A stretch of DNA of 64,000 bases from Ulota crispa (GCA_963920765.1 OY987246.1:6636501-6700500), one strand, 5' to 3'; numbered from the stretch's first letter, positions 23,934 through 37,481 are shown. Translations and numbers: made by a program. The notes: generated by a model not told the origin, from the sequence alone.

Positions 23934-24060
23934 AAAGCCCTCTTAACTCTACAGGTGAAGAGCCGTGGAGAGCAAAATTTTAGCCAACAAAAACTACAGA
24001 AATTGAGCGCTGAAATTTGACTCTCCATGGCTTCTCACCTCTAGTATAAAGAGGGCCTAA
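23934..24060. repeat. Short palindromic element
   Basis: AGCCCTCTTAACTCTACAGG...CCGTGGAGAGCAAAATTT pairs with its inverted copy ending GAGGGCC, about 60 bp per arm. Non-coding. Confidence 0.7.
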
Positions 24061-24236
24061 TTGTTGTGTAAATATAAGCAATACAACTGGTACATGTATG
24101 CGAAAAATCAGTTGAAAATGTGAAATGCCTGTTTTAGTTGGTGAATCTTAAAAATCTCTTAGAGCATTGCTTTGCAGTTTGTATTACTGGTTGTTGCATT
24201 ATTGAAAGAAAGAAGAATTTGCATTTGAACCCTCAT

Positions 24237-24565
24237 TAAGGTAGTGTGCTTGTAAACCGTTCATCTAAGGGCTGAAACTGAATTCTGGGGAGGTGAAACT
24301 TCTTGAAATAATTTTTAGTAAATTTTCCTTGAAAGACAAGAGGAATTGGCATCTATCTCAAGTGTTTTCATATTTTATGAAGTTTTGTGGATTAGTTATG
24401 AAATTTTGAAGTGGAAAGGTCATAGGTGCTCTAAAACTGCCCACTTCTCAAATATTTGTGCCATATACATTGTTGAAAGGCTATGAATAAGACATGTCTC
24501 AGTAAGATACATTTGGGGAAGTGAGATGGATTAGGGCATGACCGGAATATGAGCAGACTACCTTG
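24237..24565 (+). mobile_element. Family D MITE, copy 2
   Basis: Starts TAAGGTAGTGTGCTTGTAAA and ends GAGCAGACTACCTTG. It is the closest to a consensus copy; 329 bp, non-coding, flanked by TA. Confidence 0.8.
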
Positions 24566-27500
24566 ATTATTATTGCAGTTTTTTTCAAGTGGTTGGTTCC
24601 CCTAGTACGGGGATCATTTTGCTTGGACAGCTTAGATTATTGATATTTTGCCTTGGAAAAAGCATCAATTCTTAGGAGTTGATTCGTTAAGTTTTTAAGC
24701 TATTGATTGTACTTCACCCTATGGTGCGTTACAGTATTGGTGTTTCTTTTACAAAATTTTATTTTCTAAATCAAATGAGCGGGCACTGAGAAGGTTGGGG
24801 TTTGTTACCCTTGGCTAAAGCCTAAAGGGGGCGGATTAGCTTCTTCTTTTTTTGGTTTTTTTTTTGGGAATTGATTTAGGCACTCTAGGGGGTTTGTTAT
24901 ATGTCAACGGAGTAAATTTTAGATATTTATCATCAACAAGTTGACTTTTAAAAAATTAAGTTCAGATTTGGGTTTAGAGACCTTAATTTAATTTGGAACC
25001 ACAAAGAAAGTTACAATTGAACAACGCCTAAATAATGAACTTGCGTAGCATAAGCTACATGCCAAAAAGTAAAGACCCACACCTGCAAGAGGAAGATTTA
25101 TGATGCAATTTTGATATGATATCGTGGATGCAAAATGAAAAGAAGATTTTATTACTTCTTGACATGAAAATGAAGAAATTCTTTACAAAACTGACAAAGG
25201 ACATTGCTTCTAGATGCCCTTTGTTTTTGTTTTTCTATCTATCTAGCAAAAACAAAACAAACAAAAAAAATCAATACAGCTTTTGATGTTATCAACCAAA
25301 ACCGCTACTACATAAGGCTTACTACTATCTGGATGCAATTTCTGTCAATGTCTTTGAGTTTTAAAAATTGGAAAACAGAGTCAAAGTCTAAGAAAAATAA
25401 ATTATTTCAATTCATTTCCTTTGAGGGGTCACGGTCGATATGGATTTTATCAAGGGAAATACAGGACCTGGCTGGGGGAATTCCGAGAAAAAGACCTCTG
25501 TTGAATGCTGACTGCTGAGGATCTGGTTCTCCTCAATGAGTACCCTACAAAGTCAGCCGAACAAAATGACAAAAAAAGCCGGTTGAAATTTGAATTTATG
25601 GGACAAAAACCGGCCAGAATTTTTAAAAATATCTAACTATAATTATGTGGGCAATATCTTGTACAAGCACTCAAAAAATTGGTTGAAAATGAGGAATGTT
25701 AAGTTTTTGTTAATGAAGCTCAAAATCTCCCCAAACAGTCAAACACTAATTCTTTGCAATACTGCTGGTATAGAAAAAAGACTTTGCTAGCAATTTTGTC
25801 ATAATTGCCCAGATATGTAATCATTTTGCAAAAAATCACCCAAATTTGTTTGTTTTTGAAGAAAATGCAAATTTCATTGTCACTTGAAAAAAATCATGTC
25901 CACAATGACTGAAATGCAACAGAATGGACACAATTTTTCCATTATGCGTTTTGGATTGGAGTTCTTTTTTTAAACATTCAGTAAATTTGTAAGCAACTTG
26001 GAAGCTAGAAACACAAATTACACACTTGGAATAAAGATGCTATTCAAAAGGAGTTATTGTAAATTTCAAAAGTTGAGCAATAGGCAACAATTCTAGCAAG
26101 CAAGTAGTGACCAATAGTAGTGAATAAAAGGCATATATTATCCAATGGGTGTGCCCCCTATTTATAATCATTTTCAAATTGTGCCCATATCTTATAATTA
26201 TAATGCTATTTTTTGTGCCCTCAATCACGGTTTAGTTTTTGTTTTCAGCAAGGTAGAGCAACCGGCACCCCAAAATGCAAGCAAGTAAGGAAAATCTAGC
26301 TAAAATTGAAACAAATGAATGATCTATGGAGGTTCATCCAAAACACTGCTAATATAACCTATTTTCATCCAAAATCTAGAGAATTGGATTTTGATCTAGA
26401 AAAAATTTGGCAATTTCATCCAACTTTTCACAGGGAAATTTAAGTGTATCTATTGCCAGCTGAGATGCAAGGTAAGATTTAGGCAAAAATTTGCAAACAA
26501 ATTAAACGCTGCCCTCAATTATATTTTGACTATTTTCTCCAATTATTGACTAAGGAATGAGTAAGGATATTGGCAATACTTGACATTCTAAAGTGCCTGA
26601 TCCAAATGATTGCATGATTCCTTTCATGAGGGAGTGTTTGTGAGGAAATGACTTACAAAACCACACCAACTTTTTAAACTACTATGGGCATTATAAAAGT
26701 TGATTTCAATTACTAAGCTCCACACTAATAATGCTAACTTGCACTAACTTAAGAAATAGATGAATTTGTGAGGTGCACTAAAGTAAATAATTCACTAGTA
26801 TTTAAATCAATTCAATACATTATGGGTTACATGCTTCAAACGTCATCTCAAATAGTGTGATTCAATTGATAAAATTTTCAAGGAGATTTTACAAGCACGT
26901 AGTTCAACTAAAAAGTGTGTATAAAATGCTCTATCCTAGAGGTTCAACCACCAAGCTGCTACTAGAGAAGTGGTGAAAGGTCATGACCAAAATCCTCTTA
27001 CAAAACAAAAACAAAAGCAAAAAGCTTAACATATTTCCATACTAATTAGACAAAATTCATTAGTATGAATAGATTCCCACGATATCCAAAGTCTTGCACT
27101 AATTCTAATAAACTTGCGTACAACACCAAATAAGAGCAATAAATTTTCATTATTAAAATATCAGAAAGAGTAAGGTGTTTCCTTTGAAATTATGTACATT
27201 TCACTTGATAACTTACGAAGTTTGGTACAAAGTAGTCTTCGATGTATTAATTTGTACAATGAAGTCTACAGGTTTGTTACACCTCAAATCATAGGATACA
27301 ATAATGTAACACTAGCCTAGCCCAGATAGAGGGTTAAATGACAAGCATGAGGGATAAGGCTTCAGATCACCGCCTGCCTGGCTGTCCTCTCCTCTGGCAA
27401 GAGCTCGATGTACGGCACATACGTGTTTGTAAAGCCAGAGTAGATTTTGCATTGTTTTTTTTACAAACAAGAATGAAAAAAAATCTGCATCTGATTTTGA

Positions 27501-27713
27501 AGTTGGTCAATTTTATCATTTTTCATTTCACATTTCTCAATTATAGTAGGGTTTTTGAATTCAAATATGAATTTCAAAATTTCCAAATTCCATCTCCTAA
27601 TGGTAAATTTCAAAATTCTTACATTTTTTGGCATGAAAAAAAGGGAGCTTCATCATGTTGACCCCAGAAACATGGTGTGGGAGTCATTAAATCAAGAATG
27701 AGTTTTAGTGTAT
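24566..27713. other. Gene-free AT-rich stretch
   Basis: No gene, RNA or complete transposon recognised in about 3.1 kb. Open frames are below 105 codons, of low complexity, and lack splice or family support. A word ACAAAGTCAGCC (25549) recurs at 22539 and, altered, near 44969, suggesting old dispersed repeats. Confidence 0.5.
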
Positions 27714-27947
27714 TTAACCCTTAAACAACCAAAAGGCCCTTTGCGATCAGTACAATACGGAGTATTTTTCTTGTATTTGAAATGGATCCACAACTCTACT
27801 ACATTTGAGACCAACAAAGAAGTTGGAGAATAGATCAATGCAGTTCTAGTGAGGTATTTAAGATCCCAAATCAAAATTTCTTACTAGTAGCAAATGACAA
27901 TTATACGTCAGCATATATACTATCCCCTATGGTTGTTTAAGGGTTAA
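27714..27947 (+). mobile_element. Family C TTAA MITE, intact copy
   Basis: TTAACCCTTAAACAACCA at the left and TGGTTGTTTAAGGGTTAA at the right are perfect inverted repeats of 18 bp including TTAA; total 234 bp. This is the reference copy for 8645-8878, 22622-23557 and 44450-44680. Confidence 0.9.
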
Positions 27948-28520
27948 ATATTAGGGCAACTCTACCGGTGCCCTCCCAGGGTCTAACACATGCCCAAAGT
28001 GGATGAAAAGTGCTAAGGGCCCTTTCAAAACCATCTCAAAGGCACTTTGTCCTACTATTTCTATCAAAAGCCCTTCAATACACTATTCATCATTATTCAT
28101 CCTATATTTAGTGAAATCTATCCTCTACTTTCTTTGATATGTGGTCAAATGATTATTTATGGGACATGTTGAAGTGCAAGGCCACCTTTGAAGAGCGCGG
28201 GTGGAGATCAAGGAGCTTGAGGGCCCTTCAAAAATAGATGGAAGCCTTTGAACATGCAAGAACCTATGGAGATGCTCTTATGCACATATACATTTGTGGG
28301 ATGAGGGTTAAAAGTCTCAAAAAAGTATTCAACTTTTTTGTACAAATAAAGATAAAAGTAGCAATATTTCCCTTATGTTGGAGTTGACCGCTTTTATCCT
28401 CTTCTATAGCTCTAAAATAAATCAATATCTTTGAATCCAAAATATGAACTCAAAATTTCCAAATTCAATAATAATAAAAATTTAAATGCTTGCGTTTTTT
28501 GACCAGTGAAAAACAAGAAG

Positions 28521-28912
28521 TAAGGTGGAAGCACCCATAGCACATAGAACCCCATACACAACCAATAGGGTGATATTAGCACAGATAGGTGCTTTGGAAT
28601 GTATTCTTCTATCCTTTTCAAGGTTAGGAGCACTTAAGTCATGACACGTGTCCCAAAGTGAAGTAGGAAGTAATGAGCTAAAATCATTTATCTATTATTG
28701 GAAATGTATGAGTCTAGAGGTTGACAATGAATTCAAAGCACTTTTTAACTCTCAAAATTCATAGTTATATTGGTTTTGCAAATAATATTTTGAAAAACTA
28801 GCAATCCCAAAAATTCTTGTCTTCCTATGTAGGAAAATCATTTGTTTCCTCAAGCTATGTGGAGTTTGTTGCAAAATCACTTAGGTCATTGGGAATGGGT
28901 GCTTCCACCTTA
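28521..28912. mobile_element. TAAGGTGG-ended MITE
   Basis: TAAGGTGGAAGCACCCAT and the inverse ATGGGTGCTTCCACCTTA bound 392 bp of non-coding sequence. Its ends are a variant of those of the next element (28937-29336). Confidence 0.85.
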
Positions 28913-28936
28913 TTCCACGGTGTCCCCACAAACACA

Positions 28937-29336
28937 TAAGGTAGCAGCATCCATAAGTGTTGCGTCCCCATGCCCGTCACTTGATAGTGGTAGGGCTAAT
29001 CAATAAAAAAAACAAATGGTTGTAGGTGGCTGAGTGATGGTTATGGGTGATGAAGTGATGGTTGTGGGTGACTAGCATGAGGTTTTGAGTACCCATCTCA
29101 CTATTTAAGAACCAACAATCCTTGTTTTTAGCATCTCTTACACATAGTTCTTACAATTTTAATGATTTTGGACTTTGAAAAATCTTTGAGAACAAATGCT
29201 TACAGTTGGAACCTTGAAATTGATGCCAATATTTTTGATTTCCATTTCCTAACTTACAGTGTTTTTTTCGAAGTTAGGCAATTGTTTTACCTACTCCAAA
29301 ACCCTTATTTCCCCGCTTATGGGTGCACCTACCTTA
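28937..29336. mobile_element. TAAGGTAG-ended MITE
   Basis: TAAGGTAGCAGCATCCATAAG and the inverse CTTATGGGTGCACCTACCTTA frame 400 bp, only 24 bp after the previous element. A GGTGATGGTTGTGGGTGA-like tandem lies at about 29025-29075. Confidence 0.8.
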
Positions 29337-29668
29337 TGTGCACTTGTGCAGTAAACTGAGCCTCTGGCAAGCTCCAATTATAAAGGCATCAGTTGTCTCA
29401 CTACAAAGATTTATCATGGCTCCCAGTCTCTGGAACTCTGACTTTGGGGGAAGTTAGAATGGCCAGTACTTGGCGTACCGATTCAGTACCTTTCCTCTGT
29501 TTTTTTTTGCTTTTGCAGTAGCAAGTTTTGTTAGATGATTATACGGATAATGTAATTTCATTATTAGAAACATGGAGTCTAGGCAAAGCTTTAAATGCGC
29601 ACTTGGTCTACTTTGTCATTTTGTGACAAATTATATCAAATGTGGATCTTGAAGCTTAGAAGAGGGCA

Positions 29669-29968
29669 TAAGGTAAGAATACCCATAAGCGTCATTGTCC
29701 CTATAATCGTCACTTCTAAAATCTTGAAAAATTTGTGAAAGTGAATAGATATAATGACAAGGATATATAACATGTGAACATGAAATCTTAAAAGTGGTTA
29801 TGGGTGCAATGGTAGTTTGCTCTTTAAAAATTCACGACTTATTTTCATAGTATCCAAATAATAGATGTTTTCTCTATTCCTAAAAGGATCCTATAATTTG
29901 CTAATTGTTTATTAATAGCCATCATGTTCAAAAGCCTTAATTTGACGTTTATGGGTGCTCCTACCTTA
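29669..29968 (-). mobile_element. Family F MITE, copy 1 (inverted)
   Basis: 300 bp with TAAGGTAAGAATACCCATAA and the inverse ending CTACCTTA. It is the reverse complement relative to 38227-38526 and 40672-40989, sharing TTGAACATGATG, TGTTCACATGTTATA and TATTTGGATA blocks. Confidence 0.85.
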
Positions 29969-30380
29969 TCATGTTCTCATCGGTGTTTGGGGTTTTTGTA
30001 AGAGCTTCTCCACTTGAACTGCATTGCAAAGCTAGTGAAACAATAGTTCTTTGTGGCTGGCAAACTTGCAGATGACAGTTGGAGTGGAGTTCCGCACCCA
30101 TCCACTTGGAAGTGAATGATTTGCTTGTCATACATTGCTTGTTCATCCTAAGACAAGATACAAAACATGATACGTCAAGAAATGATGGGCCAAAATCAAG
30201 CACAGCAAATAGAGACAAAACTCCAAGCAAAGCATGTGGAATGTTGTTTCCAGTGAAACACATGGTTTGAAGCCGGTCACGTAAGGCTCAAAAAGCAACC
30301 CTACATCCACGCAATTGGCAAAACACAGTCGAAGACCTCTGTTTGTCGTACGGGTGAAGATGCTCTAAGTATGTGTTGTA

Positions 30381-31262
30381 CAGTTACCTACAAGCATGTT
30401 TTGTTCACCCTGTTTTACCCCTTCAAAAATCTTCACATTTTATAAAATAAAAGAATTTTAATTCTTACTCAACCTCAATTCAAGCATATTAATGTTTGAG
30501 TTTCAAAAAACCAAAATCCTATTTTTGGTGAATTAGTTTACATAATAATCATGGTTTTACATGATAAATGATTAAAAAAAATTGGTAATGAATTTTTGAG
30601 ATTTGATTGCACTGATGCATAGAAAACATACATACTCACATTTTTCTTTCTAATAAGCATCTCCAAAAAAAATAAAAACTCCTTCTACATAAATTTTAAT
30701 GTAGTTTTAATGTTGGGGCGATTACAACCAAATCTTGTAAATTAGATATTTATGTATTTTTAACTAGTTTTTGGCAAAATAACCATATCGTTATGCTCAA
30801 AGATTCAAATCTAACTAGTCTATGTTATATAAGTCAAAACAAAAAAATTGATTACTATGAAGAAATATCTAATTTACAAGATTTGGTCGTAATCACCCTA
30901 AACCAACATGAAAACAACATTAAAATTTACATAGAAGGAGTTGTAATTTTTCTTGGAGATGCTTGTTAGAAAGAAAGATGTGCGTATGGATGTTTTCTAT
31001 GCATCCATGCAATCAAATCTCAAAAATTCATTACCAATTTTTTTTAATCATTTATTATGTAAAACCATGATTATTATGTAAACTAATTCACCAAAAATAG
31101 GATCTGGTTTTTTGAAACTCAAACATTGGTATGCTTGATTGAGGTTGAGTAAGAATTAAAATGTAATGATACAAGATTTTAAAATGCTTATTTTATTTTA
31201 TAAAATGCCAAGATTTTTGAAGGGGCAAAATATGGTGAACAAAACTAGCTTGTAGGTCACTA
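30381..31262. repeat. Large foldback element of about 0.88 kb
   Basis: Arms of some 370 bp are reverse complements: GACCTACAAG...TTTTGTTCACC...CCCCTTCAAAAATCTT at both ends, then AATTCTTACTCAACCTCAAT, TTTTTGGTGAATTAGTTTAC and CTCCAAAAAAAAT. The loop is about 30723-30885. No coding capacity. One arm resembles part of the 11920-13225 element. Confidence 0.85.
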
Positions 31263-32080
31263 AATATCTTACAAACAAATAAGGGGAATCTACAAACAAC
31301 AACACAAAATTTCAAAATGATTGTATGTAGGACATAGTTTGGGGCAACATTTAAATTTCTGACAAATTTTCACAAATTTTCACCATTGAGTTTACTTCCC
31401 TCCAGTTATTCTCCAATGTGGAGGGGACAACAAAGCACTTATTTGCTAGAAATTCAAACACTGGTTTGGGGGCATATTTTGGTAGTAAATACAAAGGGGC
31501 ACAATTTGGAAATAATTTCAAAGGGACACATTTGTAATAATACTATCCAACATTTATTGAGATTGTTTTAGCTTCATCAGATTGGGGGAGACTGTTAGCC
31601 TTTATCAAACTTAAAAGGTTTTTGAGTTTCATTAGCTAAAATTTGGCCTTTCTTGTTTTTAACCAATTTTTCACAATCATGCTCTAGATGTTGCCTATAT
31701 CTATGTTCTAATTGGACTTCTTTTTGTAGTTTGGTTGGTTTTTATCCGGTGGTTACATCTTTCAACTCCATTTTTTATAATTTCAATTAGTTGAATTTGT
31801 ATTCATGGCCGGTTCTTCCGGTCATTGCTACCATCTCTCAAATAAGAGATCATCTAGTAAGCAACCACAATTGCTTTGAGAAGTTTGCCTCTAATTTCCC
31901 AACATGATACTATATCAATTCACTTGCTACTAAGTATTTATACACTCACAAGTCAATCTTTGTACCATATCCTTATTTTGTTGCATAAATGGCATAATGT
32001 CTTAGAAGAACAACTCAGTTACCAATTAAGTATGCAAATATCTTAGTCATTTGGAAAAGGAGAAAACTTCATCCTTCAAT

Positions 32081-32233
32081 CACTAGTAGAAAAAGGGCAA
32101 TAAACAATTGAGTGATAACAACTAAATCACAATTGCATTGACTATATAACAATTACAAAATTACTCAATTTCACTTATATAGTTGTGATTTAGTTGCTGT
32201 TATTAGTAGTTTATGACTTGTTCTTTTACTAGG
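32081..32233. mobile_element. CACTA-like MITE, copy 1
   Basis: It begins CACTAGTAGAAAAAGG and ends with the inverse CTTTTACTAGGG. The arms pair around AATTGAGTGATAACAACTAA and TTGTGATTTAGTTG. 153 bp, like the En/Spm (CACTA) termini CACTASAAGAAA. Confidence 0.7.
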
Positions 32234-33312
32234 GAATAGTTTGAACTTGAAATTTTTATTTTAGGAGTATGTTTTGAAAGTGATAATAAATGCAAACACA
32301 ATCACAACATTGCCCAAAGCCCTTTGTTCATTACTTGTCACAAACAGACGAAGAGTAATAATACGGTAAATTGTGGATGTGTTGTTGTTGATAATTGTTT
32401 TCATGTTCTGTCTTTATATATTATTGTTTTATGATTTTGTGTCTCTTGTACATTGTCTTACAAATAATGTTTAAAATCTTACTATTAATTGTGAAGAGCA
32501 ATAATTACATCTGAAAACATCCAAGTAAGCATATGAATATGTAAATATCCTTATGTTTATCTATTTGATTTTTTTGTGAGATTTTGTTGGTAATTGAAAG
32601 GAAATTCAAGATTGACTTTGCTTGTGTTTTTGGATACATCGTAACTATGCTACAAACATTTAAAATTATGATTATGAAGATACCAATTTTAGTCCTAAGT
32701 TCGCATGTTCACAAAGTTTGCATTTTCAGGAAAAGTTTGTAAATATTATTTTTGCTACTAGGTTTGAATGAGGCTTAGTATGTTAAAGAGTGTTTTTATA
32801 ATAAAAAAATATTTATATTGTTACCTTGAGCATTTCAACATAGAAATGGAATACAGCGGCTTTGGTATTGTAGAAAATTGGAAATTAATTGAAGTCCAAA
32901 AAAGAACCAAAAGAAAACAAGAATTTCATAAGCATTGCATGTTGATATCATATTGTATGTGTGGATGTCATTCTAGGGACATGTGTAATAGAGCTGAACA
33001 CCTTGCATACAAAAGCCGCGTATAATTGTAAAGTAGCAAGGAGTAAACCAATATAAAAATGCACATGTTGTTCTTCTTTTTGAAGGCAAATGGTCATAAT
33101 AATTTAGTTAGTAAATAGTGATTTTTGCTGATAAATCCAAACAAAGTGTGTGAATAGATGAATTGTTGTTGCTGATAAGGTTTTGTAAAAAAGTTTGGAG
33201 TATGTTCTTAATATCTTGATTTCTCCTACCTTATTCATTGATGTGTTATAACAATGTAAATACATTTGAAGAAACTTGATGGATGTAAAAAATGAAGAGC
33301 ACTTAATATTTT

Positions 33313-33451
33313 TATTAGAAGAAAAAGGTGTCCTAAACAACTAGTTTACAACAAGTGCAGATGTCCTAAACAATGACTCAATTACAATTGCTTAGAACAT
33401 TTGTAGTTGTTTAGGACTAGTGGTTTACTGCTTATTTTCTTCTAGAAAGTG
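33313..33451. mobile_element. CACTA-like MITE, degenerate copy
   Basis: TATTAGAAGAAAAAGGTGTCC and the inverse TTTTCTTCTAGAAAGTG frame a palindromic interior sharing GTCCTAAACAA, GACTCAATTACA and CATTTGTAGTTGT with 39359-39511. Confidence 0.65.
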
Positions 33452-33861
33452 TTTATAGTTTGACATAATGCAATATACATTTTGATATAGGAAAGCACTC
33501 ATGAAAATAAAAACTCGGATTTTAATCCAAATCAAATTATCAATATTTTCATTTGAAGAATATAACCAAAGATATATTACATATTTAAGGAAACTATGAT
33601 ATGCTGTTTATTTTTAACTTCATAGGTTCCCAAGTGTATATACATATATATGCTTGCGTGCATTTGTATATATATACACACATAATAATGCTTTGTTATA
33701 TATGGGAGATTCCCCTTTGCACATTGAGAAGTTGTTCACACTATAATTCAAATCAAACCCTCAAACCTCATTTGTTTAGAACGAGGTTGAAGATACAAAC
33801 TAGGACCTTCAAATAATCTGTAAGTTCCAAGTATCCTTTCACATAGACATGTGTACTAGTG

Positions 33862-35456
33862 TTAACCCCTAAAGCACAGAACACCCTCTTTTTTGGCAAC
33901 ATAGCATTTTTGGGCACCTCACTATCAATGGGGTTTTCATTTTTTTTTCTTTGGAAATTTCACACACAACGTGTTCAAGGAGCAACTTTAACCCCTAAAG
34001 GATCAAGTGTCCCTACGAGGGACAAATGGGATTTTGGGCATGTAATTATGGCTAAATTACTTTGTGTAATTTTTTGAAACTTTTATGGAAGATGGGAAAT
34101 TCAAAGATCTATGCAGGCGTCTAAATTTTTCCTCATTTAGACATTATGGAAGAAGTCAAAAATGAATTTATGAGACTTTTTGTTTGGCAAGCACCCCAAA
34201 AACTTCTTTAAAATTTGCATGTTTTTAAAATAAAAATTTGAGGTTAGTTCTTTAGACTTACGTATATGTGGGAAGCTTTGAATCATTCAGTTCTACTTGA
34301 TGAGATGAAAGTTATGAGAAGTTTTAGTCTGCGGGTAGGTGTGAAAAATCTCAAAACTATGCCTACACGAAAACTAAAACTTCTCATAACTTTTATCTCA
34401 TCAATTAGAATTGAAGGATTCAAAGCTTCCCACATATACATAAGTCTACAAAGAACTAACCTCAAATTTTTATTTTAAAAACATGCAAATTTTAAAGAAG
34501 TTTTTGGGCTGCCCACCAAAAAAAATTCTCACAAATTCATTTTTAACTTCCTCAATAAATGTTGGAATGAGGAAAAAATTAGATGCCTACACAGATCATT
34601 GAATTCCCCATCTTCCATAAAAGTTTCAAAAAATCACACAAAATAATTTAGCCATAGGTACATGCCCAAAATCCCATTTGTCCCCCAAGGGGACACTTGG
34701 TCCTTTAGGGGTTAAGGCCCAAAAAATTTCATAACTTTTGAATTCATGGTTCAAAAGTTATTACATGATATGTAGTTTTCTTCACTCGGTGGGCAGCCAA
34801 AAAAAATCTTTAAAATTTACTTTTTTGAATTTTGTTTTTTGAAATTGGTTCTTTAGATTTATATACACTTGGGAAGCTTTTAATCATTTCATTTTGATCA
34901 ATGAGAAGAAAGTTATGAGGAGTTTTTGTTTGCATGCAATTATGGATTCTCTACTCTAAAATAAACCTTGAAGTCCATTAATTTACTCAATTTTCAATAT
35001 TTAAAAAAAACAAAACAAAACCAAAAAATGTAGATTGTTTATCACATCATTATAACCATTGGGATTGGAATTTTTCATTTCCATAATTAAGTTCTTAACA
35101 ATTTAGTGGTTTGAATCATCAAGTGTGTACCCAACTTGCTTTGAAGAACAAATCAAAAAATTACAACCTTTTTGAAGATTTTTTCATACAAATATGACCT
35201 TGTGAAGTGTAGCTACCTGGATTTTTGCAGAGAGACAAAAAATGGCTTTTTGTCAATTCAAACTCAAATATCTAACAATCTACATGGTGTAAACTCCTGA
35301 ATTTTTTTTCCCATCTTTTGATACTAGTGTAGTACAAGATCTTATGACTACATTTGTCAAAAACAATTTTTTTTTCTAAAATTTGGTACTTGTACTAGAA
35401 ATAGCGGTTTTGGAGCGGTTTTGGTGAAAAAATGAGCTTAGTGCTTTAGGGGTTAA
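33862..35456. mobile_element. TTAA-flanked element containing a nested family B copy
   Basis: Outer ends TTAACCCCTAAAGCACAGA and, inverted, TTAACCCCTAAAGCACTAAG lie 1595 bp apart. The interior holds a complete family B element (33988-34715) bounded by its own TTAA sites. Without the insert the host is about 870 bp. Parts resemble the interior of 56206-57133. Confidence 0.85.
33988..34715. mobile_element. Family B foldback, best-preserved copy
   Basis: TTAACCCCTAAAGGATCAAG at the left and CTTGGTCCTTTAGGGGTTAA at the right; 728 bp built as two long inverted arms that meet near 34355. Because the arms match so well, both strands carry nearly the same 60-70-codon open frame (34266-34478 plus, 34283-34465 minus). 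This is symmetry, not coding. Confidence 0.92.
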
Positions 35457-36555
35457 ATGAAAATTTTGGAGCCAAGGAAGTGAGGCTTTGTTCATGAAAA
35501 TGGTTTTAGCAATAAAAAAACAAAAACTTAAACAATGGAAACTAAACCCAATTCAACACACACGTCCGTCCCAGGAATTGTTTTTGCATAATAGATCCAA
35601 TTGTTCTGCTTTGATATTTCATTTTGCCTCTTCACAATCCAACAAGCTTTAAGCATAGAGTAAGATTTGAAAAGTTGTAAAGACAAAAAGTAGGACATAA
35701 TGTGAACCGCCCTTGAATCAAATATCCATGTGCTCTACAATAAAAAATCGAAGATTCTTTCACCAGTAGAAGCCCCTTCTTAAAAAAACATCAGTTTCAA
35801 ACAGGTCAGAAACGATAGAGAGGAACATTGAGTGCCCCTTCATGGGAAGGTGGAGTTTGTCCGCAAGTTCATAAATTTCACATGCCTGCCCTGCAATTTG
35901 GATTAGTTTTCCTTTGGAACCATCTTATCCAAAGTAGTCACAAATGTCAACATTTATATAAAAATATGGGGTTGGTAACTTGATAATTGGTATTCCTTGT
36001 AGAATCAGCTTATCCAAAAGGAGTCACAAATGTCAACAAGCATATATAGGCATACACAAGTGTATATAAGTTACGCACATAAATATAATTTGTTCTTATT
36101 CGAAAAATGCAAATGAAATCATTTCAAATACTTCCGGTTTCTCAATATTTGACATCCTTGATGTTTTGCATGGATATATGTCATCCAACTTGTCCCAAAG
36201 CGACCATTTTCTATCTAGGTTATTGATATGCAAAAATGAAGAGATTTTAGAGCATCCACGCCCTAACATGCAAAGGGTCTTATAGTTGGTACACTTCTAT
36301 GATAAGTACTCCAGGTCTCTCAAAATATTCTCATGCAACTTGATCCTAGTATGTGAAGCAACAGTCATTGGAACCACTATCCAGACTAAAGGTCCATTCG
36401 CATTTGGCGTTTGGTAAACAACCTTGCAAGTACGTAATAATGGGGAATTAGGGCATCAACTTGTCGCTTCCTCACCAACCCAATCCGAGAGGCTTGGGCC
36501 GATTTGTATGTGAAGGCAGTTTATGAACTGGAGCAGAGATGTTCACATTAGTGGT
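35457..36555. other. Gene-free interval
   Basis: No gene or complete repeat recognised. CATATATAGGCATACACAAG and similar AT-rich stretches occur, with no family support. Confidence 0.4.
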
Positions 36556-37481
36556 TTAACCCCTAAAGGACCATGGTCTTTATTTTGTCAAAGACACACA
36601 AGATTGTCACCATGGCAAAGAGTAAAAAAGTTTGAAAATTGGTCTTTTTGCATATCTAACCACAGGATCTTGTACTAAATTACTATAAGAATGTGTCATA
36701 CAAAACTCAAGAACTTTGACAGTACAAGTTGGAAGATATCTGCATTTAAAATGTAAAAAACAATTTTTTTTGCATTTTGCATGACTAGATTATTTAACTT
36801 TGAACTTTTTTAACTTAAAATTTTTGCACCACGGACTTTGGAATTCTATTTTTGCATGGTGGGAAGTTGAGTTGGGAATCTTGGGAAAAAAATAAAAACA
36901 AAAAATAGATAATTTTCATTCTTAAAAAAAAACATTAGGTAGAAGAAGGTATGAGATTGAACAAAACTTAAATTGCTAATAACCTTGCAATGGAATTGAA
37001 ATGCAATGATCCCAATGGTGAGATTGTTCTAGAAAGCAAACTTCACCCTCTCCAACCATTTTTTTTGAAAAAATATTAAAATCGCATTCAAAAATGAAGT
37101 TTATAAGTTATATTTTCAAGAAGATGCTTGAATTGCCCAAAATACAAGATTGTCCATAACTGTCTCATGACTAGTCCAAATGGAATGAATCAAAGCTTCA
37201 GATATAGAAAAAGATGTAATCTATGAGAAAAAAATTAAATTTTTTAAAAAAAAATTTATAAGAATTGTTTTTGCTGCCCGGAGTCCCCAAATTTGTGCTT
37301 ATTTGGGCATAACTTTTGCTCCTTGGCATCAATTATAAAAAAAACTAAATGCCCACACAGATCTTTGAATTCCCTGTCTTCAATAAAAGTTTCAAAAAAT
37401 CATGCAAAGTAGTTTGACCATAGGTACATGCCCAAAATTGCATTTGTTTGTTGAACGGACAGTTGGTCCTTTAGGGGTTAA
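36556..37481. mobile_element. Family B-related TTAA element, diverged
   Basis: TTAACCCCTAAAGGACCATG and the inverse GTTGGTCCTTTAGGGGTTAA bound 926 bp. The right 160 bp are clearly family B (GATCTTTGAATTCC, CATAGGTACATGCCC). The left half is different, so the copy may be recombinant. Confidence 0.8.

Noticed and set aside
34266-34478. Matching 60-70-codon frames on both strands
   Set aside because: Produced by the two inverted arms of a family B element; the same happens at 46145-46565.
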